From Schleiferiaceae bacterium (GTDB lineage Bacteria > Bacteroidota > Bacteroidia > Flavobacteriales > Schleiferiaceae), in NCBI GenBank assembly GCA_018402665.1, contig JAGYIN010000002.1, forward strand, positions 62,001 to 126,000: a stretch of DNA of 64,000 bases, read 5' to 3'. The first letter of the stretch is position 1. Each line of letters begins with the position of its first letter. Positions 58,258 through 64,000 of this stretch are shown piece after piece. The notes under the pieces are model-generated. The model was given only the letters and a program-made list of their open reading frames with translations. It was not told the origin of the DNA and ran no database searches. A program made the translations under genes and the position numbers.

Positions 58258-58265
58258 TAAATTTG
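58258..58265 (+). promoter_or_regulatory. sdhCAB promoter -7 element
   Basis: TAAATTTG matches TAnnTTTG 37 bases before the sdhC ATG. The -33 region lacks TTTG, which fits a promoter that needs an activator. Confidence 0.55.
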
Positions 58266-58302
58266 TTGAGTCAAAATTAGGCTATTAAACTTTAAATTGC
58301 TC

Positions 58303-58998
58303 ATGGCAACAACTTCTAAAGGGCTTTTTGGCTCTTCTTTAGCACGAAAGTACTGGATGGCAGTATCCGGACTTTTTCTTTGCACCTTTCTCGTAGGACA
58401 TTTGTTAGGGAATCTTCAGCTTTTTGTAGCTGGCGAAGAAGGCAAGTTAGCTTTCAACGAATACGGTCACTTTATGACTACTTTTCCAGTAGTCAAGATT
58501 CTTTCATACATTACTTATGGTGCTATTTTCTTGCACACTGTTGATGGGATTATGCTTGCGCTTCAGAATCGCGCTGCACGCCCAGTGGGTTATGTAAAAG
58601 AAAAGCAATCGGCAAACGCCTCGTGGGCATCGCGCAAGATGGCCCTTCTAGGTACACTCACATTGTTCTTCATCGTTGTACATATGAAAAGCTTTTGGTA
58701 CGAAATGCACTATGGCGCGTTGGGACTAGATGCCAATGGAAACAAGGACCTTTGGACTTTGACGGTCACTGCTTTTGAGCAGTGGTGGTATGCAGCATTT
58801 TATGTGGTAGCCATTACGGGTTTAGCATTCCACTTGAGTCATGGCGCTCAGAGTGCCTTTCAGACTTTGGGAATCAATCATCCAAGATATACCCCCATCA
58901 TTAAAAACACCATGACTGCATTCGCTTGGTTGATCCCTGCAGGTTTTGTTGCAGTGGCAGTATTCCTGTTTGTCGTTCAACCGGGTCAAAACTTATAA
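58303..58998 (+). CDS. sdhC: Succinate dehydrogenase cytochrome b subunit
   Basis: A 231-residue membrane anchor of the type B succinate dehydrogenase/fumarate reductase class with five helices, one polypeptide instead of SdhC plus SdhD. The start was set at ATG 58303 ([18 protein letters not shown]); a TTG two codons before is less likely. Histidines in [17 protein letters not shown]-like, VVHMKSFW and [16 protein letters not shown] are placed to bind two hemes b. It would carry electrons between SdhB and quinone in the inner membrane. Confidence 0.92.
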   Translation: MATTSKGLFGSSLARKYWMAVSGLFLCTFLVGHLLGNLQLFVAGEEGKLAFNEYGHFMTTFPVVKILSYITYGAIFLHTVDGIMLALQNRAARPVGYVKEKQSANASWASRKMALLGTLTLFFIVVHMKSFWYEMHYGALGLDANGNKDLWTLTVTAFEQWWYAAFYVVAITGLAFHLSHGAQSAFQTLGINHPRYTPIIKNTMTAFAWLIPAGFVAVAVFLFVVQPGQNL

Positions 58999-59008
58999 TT
59001 CGCTTCGT

Positions 59009-61009
59009 ATGGCATTAGATTCTAAAGTTCCAGCAGGCCCATTAGCCGATAAGTGGACAACGCATAAGGGTGAAATACCATTGGTATCACCGGCGAACAA
59101 AAGATTGTTAGATATCATCGTAGTAGGAACAGGTCTTGCAGGTTCTTCAGCCGCTGCATCACTAGCAGAGATGGGATACAATGTGAAAGCATTCTGTTTT
59201 CAGGATTCACCCCGTCGCGCGCACTCCATTGCTGCACAGGGTGGAATTAACGCAGCGAAGAATTATCAAAACGATGGGGATTCCGTACATCGCCTGTTTT
59301 ACGATACCATTAAAGGGGGTGATTACCGTTCAAGAGAAGGAAATGTTCACCGTTTGGCTGAGGTAAGTCGTAACATCATTGACCAGTGTGTGGCTCAAGG
59401 TGTTCCTTTTGCTCGTGATTATGGTGGATTACTAGATAACCGTTCGTTCGGTGGTGTTCAGGTAAGCCGTACGTTCTATGCAAAAGGTCAGACCGGTCAG
59501 CAACTATTGCTAGGCGCCTATTCTGCCCTCAACCGCCAAATTGCAAAAGGCCGCGTCAAAATGTACGCCCGTCATGAAATGCAAGAATTGGTTGTTGTGG
59601 ATGGTAAGGCCCGCGGTATTATCGCGAAAAACCTAGTTACCGGTGAGTTTGAACGTCATAGTGCGCACGCTGTATTGTTGTGTACAGGTGGCTATGGAAA
59701 CGTATTCTTCCTTTCAACAAACGCGATGGGTTCGAACGTTACTGCAGCATGGAAAGCGCACCGCAAAGGCGCTTACATGGCGAATCCATGTTTCACTCAG
59801 ATTCACCCTACTTGTATTCCTGTAAGTGGTGAGAACCAAAGTAAATTAACACTCATGTCGGAATCGTTACGTAACGATGGCCGTATATGGGTTCCTGCAA
59901 AGAAGGAGGATGCTGAGGCGATCCGTGCTGGTAAACTTCACCCGAACGACATTGCAGAAGAACATAGAGATTACTACCTAGAGCGTCGCTATCCGGCCTT
60001 TGGTAACCTTGTTCCTCGCGATGTTGCGTCAAGAGCGGCAAAAGAACGTTGCGATGCAGGATATGGAATTAATAAAACGGGAGAGGCAGTTTATCTTGAT
60101 TTTGCCGCTGCTATTATGCGCTACGGTGCAGAAGAAGCCCACGTTAAAGGCTTGAAAAATCCTACTGATGCCGAGGTCAAAGCTTTAGGTGAGAAGGTTG
60201 TTGAAGCGAAATACGGAAACCTCTTCCAGATGTATGAGAAGATTACGGCATCGAACCCCTACAAGGAGCCGATGATGATCTATCCAGCGGTGCATTACAC
60301 CATGGGTGGTCTTTGGGTCGACTACAACTTAATGACCACTGTACCCGGTTGTTTTGCATTAGGTGAGGCAAACTTCTCCGACCATGGTGCAAACCGTCTA
60401 GGGGCATCAGCTTTGATGCAGGGTCTTGCTGATGGTTACTTCGTGGCTCCTTATACCGTGGGAGAATTCTTAAGTAAGGACATTCGTACGGGAAAAATCT
60501 CAACGGATAGCCCAGAATTTGAAGCTGCTGAACAAGCCGTTCGTGAGCGCACAGAAAAGTTCATCAATAACAACGGTACGAAGTCCGTAGATTTCTTCCA
60601 CAAGCGTCTAGGTAAGATCATGTGGAATGAAGTAGGTATGGCTCGTAATGAAAAGGGATTGAAGCAAGCTATTGCTGATATACAAGCGTTACGCGAAGAA
60701 TTCTATGCAGATGTTCGTGTATTGGGCGCAGCAAACGGAATGAATCCTGAGCTCGATAAAGCCGGTCGTGTAGCTGATCTTATTGAGTTGGGAGAGCTTA
60801 TGGCGAAAGATGCGCTCGAGCGCAATGAGAGTTGTGGTGGTCACTTCCGTGAAGAATACCAAAGCCCAGAAGGAGAAGCGCTCCGTGATGATGAGAATTT
60901 TGCCTTTGTAAGTGCATGGGAGTTCACCGGTGTTCCGTCTGAAGCGAAATTGCACAAAGAAGAATTGACTTTCGAGAATGTTGAATTAAAGACACGTTCT
61001 TACAAATAA
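59009..61009 (+). CDS. sdhA: Succinate dehydrogenase flavoprotein subunit
   Basis: A 666-residue flavoprotein that oxidises succinate to fumarate. The start was set at ATG 59009 ([16 protein letters not shown]); the 21 codons of open frame before it lie inside sdhC. The FAD dinucleotide fold is [17 protein letters not shown], the covalent-flavin histidine region is [15 protein letters not shown], and the active-site [12 protein letters not shown] is seen. It is longer than E. coli SdhA (588) as in type B enzymes of Bacteroidota. It lies 10 bases after sdhC. Confidence 0.96.
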   Translation: MALDSKVPAGPLADKWTTHKGEIPLVSPANKRLLDIIVVGTGLAGSSAAASLAEMGYNVKAFCFQDSPRRAHSIAAQGGINAAKNYQNDGDSVHRLFYDTIKGGDYRSREGNVHRLAEVSRNIIDQCVAQGVPFARDYGGLLDNRSFGGVQVSRTFYAKGQTGQQLLLGAYSALNRQIAKGRVKMYARHEMQELVVVDGKARGIIAKNLVTGEFERHSAHAVLLCTGGYGNVFFLSTNAMGSNVTAAWKAHRKGAYMANPCFTQIHPTCIPVSGENQSKLTLMSESLRNDGRIWVPAKKEDAEAIRAGKLHPNDIAEEHRDYYLERRYPAFGNLVPRDVASRAAKERCDAGYGINKTGEAVYLDFAAAIMRYGAEEAHVKGLKNPTDAEVKALGEKVVEAKYGNLFQMYEKITASNPYKEPMMIYPAVHYTMGGLWVDYNLMTTVPGCFALGEANFSDHGANRLGASALMQGLADGYFVAPYTVGEFLSKDIRTGKISTDSPEFEAAEQAVRERTEKFINNNGTKSVDFFHKRLGKIMWNEVGMARNEKGLKQAIADIQALREEFYADVRVLGAANGMNPELDKAGRVADLIELGELMAKDALERNESCGGHFREEYQSPEGEALRDDENFAFVSAWEFTGVPSEAKLHKEELTFENVELKTRSYK

Positions 61010-61017
61010 TTGGACCT

Positions 61018-61770
61018 ATGGATTTAACGTTAAAAATCTGGAGACAAAACGGCCCCCAAGAAAAGGGCGAGATGAAAACATACCCGATCTCCGGGGTTGA
61101 GGAAGACATGAGCTTCCTTGAAATGTTGGATTTTTTGAACGATAAGTTGATCAACGAAGGCATCGAGCCGGTTGTTTTTGATCACGATTGTCGTGAAGGG
61201 ATTTGTGGAATGTGTTCTCTGTTTATTAACGGCGAGGCCCACGGTCCAGGCCGCAAGGTTACAACATGTCAATTGCACATGCGAGAATTCAAAAGTGGCG
61301 ACACGATCTATATCGAGCCGTTCCGTGCGAAGGCGTTCCCTATTATCAAGGATTTGATGGTAGACCGTTCAGCTTTTGACCGTATTCAACGCGCAGGTGG
61401 ATACATTAGTGTGAATACTTCCGGAAACACCATTGATGCGAATGCCATTCCAGTTCCGAAAGAAAACGCGGATAAGGCATTTGATGCTGCAACTTGTATC
61501 GGTTGTGGGGCTTGTGTTGCAACGTGTAAAAACTCTTCAGCTATGTTATTCGCATCAGCGAAGATTAGCCAGTTCTCTCTTTTACCACAAGGCCAACCAG
61601 AAGCCAAAGAGCGTGTGTTGAATATGGTTCACCAAATGGATTTAGAAGGTTTTGGTAACTGCACGAACACGGGTGCATGTGAAGTTGAGTGTCCTAAAGG
61701 CATTTCGTTAGAAAACATTGCACGCATGAATCGCGATTATCTGTTCGCCTCGTTGAGCAGTAACAAATAA
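61018..61770 (+). CDS. sdhB: Succinate dehydrogenase iron-sulfur subunit
   Basis: A 250-residue iron-sulfur subunit with three clusters. The [2Fe-2S] cysteines are in [13 protein letters not shown] and VTTCQLH; the [4Fe-4S] and [3Fe-4S] cysteines are in [12 protein letters not shown] and [15 protein letters not shown]. It ends the sdhCAB operon, eight bases after sdhA, and is followed by a terminator. The enzyme joins the citric acid cycle with the quinone pool. Confidence 0.96.
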   Translation: MDLTLKIWRQNGPQEKGEMKTYPISGVEEDMSFLEMLDFLNDKLINEGIEPVVFDHDCREGICGMCSLFINGEAHGPGRKVTTCQLHMREFKSGDTIYIEPFRAKAFPIIKDLMVDRSAFDRIQRAGGYISVNTSGNTIDANAIPVPKENADKAFDAATCIGCGACVATCKNSSAMLFASAKISQFSLLPQGQPEAKERVLNMVHQMDLEGFGNCTNTGACEVECPKGISLENIARMNRDYLFASLSSNK

Positions 61771-61807
61771 GTTCTACGTCCGCTTTAATAGCGTACGATC
61801 AGAATAA

Positions 61808-61838
61808 AGCCCTGTCCTTAATGGACGGGGTTTTTTTA
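61808..61838 (+). terminator. Terminator after sdhCAB
   Basis: GCCCTGTCC, loop TTAAT, GGACGGGG, T-run of seven; one wobble pair in the stem. It separates the sdh operon from the convergent gene. Confidence 0.88.
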
Positions 61839-62306
61839 TTTCGGTCGAATGGGGATGTAAATATCCTCTTCCGAGGTAGGGTCGTCGTTCTTGTATTTTG
61901 AACCTAGTCGTTCAAAGTGTGGTCGGTCGTCAAGCGCCCATTCGCTATTAGGCAGCCATTGACTGTAGATGTAGCGCCATACCGTAGAGTCACTAGAAAG
62001 ACCTTTGTAGTGGAAAACGGCATAGGTACCGCTAGGAATTTCTAAGTGCTCAAAACCCTTATTTGGCGCTGCTACTTCCACACCTCCCCAATAGGTAAAG
62101 GCTGGATTCGCTTCTGGTCCAAACCTGGGAATGCTATCGAAGTACCTTAAAGAAATGAGATCCTGATTCGTTCTATTGCCAATTTGACTTAAACGCGGCA
62201 TTACACGGGACCACAGGGTCCATGGAATGAAGGATTGAAGTGTCATGGATGCAGAAGCTCCGCAAAGCACGGCACCTTCAAAATTCAAAATAGTGGGTTC
62301 AATCAT
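61836..62306 (-). CDS. GyrI-like / effector-binding domain protein
   Basis: A 156-residue single-domain protein of the GyrI-like (SOUL/AraC effector-binding) fold, without a DNA-binding part. Features are YWGGVEVAAPNKGFEHLEIPSG near residues 85-106, TYAVFHYKG, and a final YIPIRPK that fits the DIYIPI end of the family. Such proteins bind small molecules or hydrolyse reactive compounds; no partner is seen here. It lies 16 bases after lepA on the same strand. Confidence 0.8.
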   Translation of the reverse strand: MIEPTILNFEGAVLCGASASMTLQSFIPWTLWSRVMPRLSQIGNRTNQDLISLRYFDSIPRFGPEANPAFTYWGGVEVAAPNKGFEHLEIPSGTYAVFHYKGLSSDSTVWRYIYSQWLPNSEWALDDRPHFERLGSKYKNDDPTSEEDIYIPIRPK

Positions 62307-62322
62307 ACCCTCAAGTTACGTA

Positions 62323-64000
62323 CTAGTCGTTCAGTTTAAGAACGGCTAAGAAGGCACTTTGCGGAATCTCCACATTCCCAAGCTGGCGCATGCGTTTCTT
62401 ACCTGCTTTTTGCTTTTCGAGCAGCTTGCGTTTACGTGAAATATCACCACCATAACACTTTGCAGTCACGTCTTTACGCAAGGCACTCAAAGTTTCGCGG
62501 GCAATGATCTTATTACCGATTCCCGCTTGAATCGCAATCATAAACTGCTGACGCGGGATAAGTTCTTTCAACTTTAGACACATTTTCTTACCGATATCGT
62601 ACGCATTGTCTCTGTGAATCAGCGCGCTTAAAGCATCAATAGGATCACCGTTGAGCATCACATCGACCTTTACCAAATGACTCTCTCTGTAGCCGATCGG
62701 GTGGTAGTCAAAGGAAGCATACCCTTTAGAGATGGTTTTTAATCGGTCGTAGAAGTCAAAAACGATTTCAGCGAGCGGCATGTCAAAGCTGAGCTCTACA
62801 CGGTCGCTGGTCAAATACGTTTGATTCGTTAAAATTCCGCGCTTGCCTATACACAGATTCATCACAGGCCCTACAAAGTCTGCGCTCGTAATGATTTGTG
62901 CACGTATAAACGGCTCCTCCATGCGCTCCATTTGGGTTGGGTCAGGAAAATCAGTAGGGTTTTGCACCCATACCGTACGCTCAGGGTCGCTCTTTAAGTA
63001 CGACTTGTAACTTACGTTTGGAACGGTTGTGATTACCGTCATGTCGAACTCGCGTTCGAGTCGTTCCTGAATAATCTCCATATGGAGCATTCCTAAGAAG
63101 CCACAACGGAATCCGAAGCCTAATGCTGCAGAAGTTTCGGCTTCAAAAGTCAAGGAAGCATCGTTCAGTTGAAGTTTTTCCAAAGAGGAACGAAGCTCTT
63201 CAAATTCCTCAGTCTCCACTGGGTAAATACCCGCGAATACCATAGGTTTTACTTCTTCGAATCCGTCAATGCCCTTCTCAGCGGGTCGCTCAACAGAAGT
63301 TATGGTATCACCTACCTTTACTTCTTTCGCTTCTTTAATACCGGATATGATGTAACCTACGTCACCGGTTTTAATCTCTTTAGTAGGGAATTGCTTGATT
63401 AAATTCACGCCAATTTCGTCCGCATCGTATTGCTTACCTGTGGACATGAATTTAACGCGTTCCCCTTTTTTAATGGAACCATTGACCACTTTGAAAATGG
63501 CTTCAATTCCACGGAAAGGGTTATAGTGACTGTCAAATATGAGGGCTTGCAACGGTCCATCTGTATCACCAACTGGAGCCGGTACGCGCTCGATAATAGC
63601 ATCTAGAATTTCAGGAACACCCTTTCCAGTCTTCGCTGAAGCTAATAAAATATCTTCTCTTTTACAGCCGATAAGGTCGATGATCTGGTCGCCAATTTCT
63701 TCCGGGTTTGCGCTAGGCAGATCAATTTTATTCAGAATAGGAATAATCTCTAAATCGTGCTCGAGCGCGAGGTAAAGATTGGAAATGGTTTGCGCTTGAA
63801 TTCCTTGCGCGGCATCTACAATAAGTAAGGCACCTTCGCAGGCCGCAATAGACCTGGAAACTTCATAAGAGAAATCAACGTGTCCCGGAGTATCGATGAG
63901 GTTGATCGTATACTTTTCTCCGTTTTTGATATGATACATCTGTATCGCATGGGACTTAATGGTAATGCCACGTTCCCGCTCTAGATCCATGTTGTCTAGC
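62323..64000 (-). CDS. lepA: Elongation factor 4 (LepA), N-terminus outside window
   Basis: The last ~559 codons of LepA, a translation GTPase that acts on ribosomes under stress. The first residues of the gene, with the P-loop, are cut off by the window edge. The remaining G-domain parts are [15 protein letters not shown] (switch I), [12 protein letters not shown] (G3) and NKIDLP (G4). Diagnostic of LepA is the C-terminal end, with [19 protein letters not shown]. The ATG at 63990 is internal. Confidence 0.95.
   Translation of the reverse strand, partial: LDNMDLERERGITIKSHAIQMYHIKNGEKYTINLIDTPGHVDFSYEVSRSIAACEGALLIVDAAQGIQAQTISNLYLALEHDLEIIPILNKIDLPSANPEEIGDQIIDLIGCKREDILLASAKTGKGVPEILDAIIERVPAPVGDTDGPLQALIFDSHYNPFRGIEAIFKVVNGSIKKGERVKFMSTGKQYDADEIGVNLIKQFPTKEIKTGDVGYIISGIKEAKEVKVGDTITSVERPAEKGIDGFEEVKPMVFAGIYPVETEEFEELRSSLEKLQLNDASLTFEAETSAALGFGFRCGFLGMLHMEIIQERLEREFDMTVITTVPNVSYKSYLKSDPERTVWVQNPTDFPDPTQMERMEEPFIRAQIITSADFVGPVMNLCIGKRGILTNQTYLTSDRVELSFDMPLAEIVFDFYDRLKTISKGYASFDYHPIGYRESHLVKVDVMLNGDPIDALSALIHRDNAYDIGKKMCLKLKELIPRQQFMIAIQAGIGNKIIARETLSALRKDVTAKCYGGDISRKRKLLEKQKAGKKRMRQLGNVEIPQSAFLAVLKLND

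Overview
The window is a stretch of chromosome from a member of the Bacteroidota, most likely order Flavobacteriales (a Schleiferiaceae/Cryomorphaceae-like lineage is a guess). The evidence is a complete Bat (aerotolerance-type) operon, a sufABCDSE operon, DUF2480, a purD - DUF6341 - DUF6427 neighbourhood, a 1109-residue SecA, an IleRS of the long type 2 form, and repeated promoter elements of the Bacteroidota form TTTG / TAnnTTTG. Genes are dense, often overlapping by 1-20 bases. I see no transposase, integrase, phage gene, CRISPR array, rRNA or tRNA, so this looks like core chromosome rather than an accessory island.

Layout. 1-262: 3' end of polA. 306-6489 (+): TetR regulator, membrane fusion protein, RND pump and TolC-like channel, with two related palindromes as candidate TetR operators. 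6542-12928 (-): tyrosine/homogentisate breakdown (hmgA, a Met/Cys PLP lyase, hppD, fahA) followed by the SCOT CoA-transferase scoAB that would activate the acetoacetate produced; a 2-keto-4-pentenoate hydratase-like gene diverges from hmgA. 13851-16221 (+): arginine decarboxylase overlapping a deoxyhypusine-synthase-like gene that lacks the catalytic lysine. 16335-17314 (+): two small genes of unknown function. 17316-25226 (-): sufA-B-C-D-S-E-T, then an HMG-CoA synthase-like gene and DUF2480. 25321-26845 (+): thiL and an orphan gene.

26842-34806 (-): moxR, DUF58, a membrane protein, batA, a fused batB-batC, batD and batE. 34893-40498 (-): ridA, ileS, a dksA-like gene, lspA and pdeM. 40499-40913 is the only gene-free stretch over 300 bases; it holds a strong promoter and a long hairpin ending in a T-run (candidate small RNA), then the secA leader. 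40914-49775 (+): secA, an RND-superfamily exporter, rfbA, a polyprenyl diphosphate synthase and purD. 49876-50043 (-) is a 55-codon membrane-protein gene (DUF6341-like). 50085-51937 (+): DUF6427 and a GT9 glycosyltransferase. 51891-53431 (-): an acyl-CoA thioesterase and an HU-SPOR membrane protein. The gap before dprA carries two perfect DnaA-box sequences. 53523-56003 (+): dprA and gdhA. 56059-58175 (-): an alpha/beta hydrolase and an aminopeptidase P. 58303-61770 (+): sdhCAB with a CRP-like palindrome upstream. 61836-64000 (-): a GyrI-like protein and most of lepA, cut by the window edge.

The observations most worth following are the lysine-less deoxyhypusine-synthase-like partner of arginine decarboxylase, the BatB-BatC fusion with a buried signal-peptide-like segment, the swapped GIHH signature in IleRS, the candidate small RNA before secA, and the DnaA-box cluster before dprA. 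All calls come from reading the sequence and from knowledge of the families; no database search was run.
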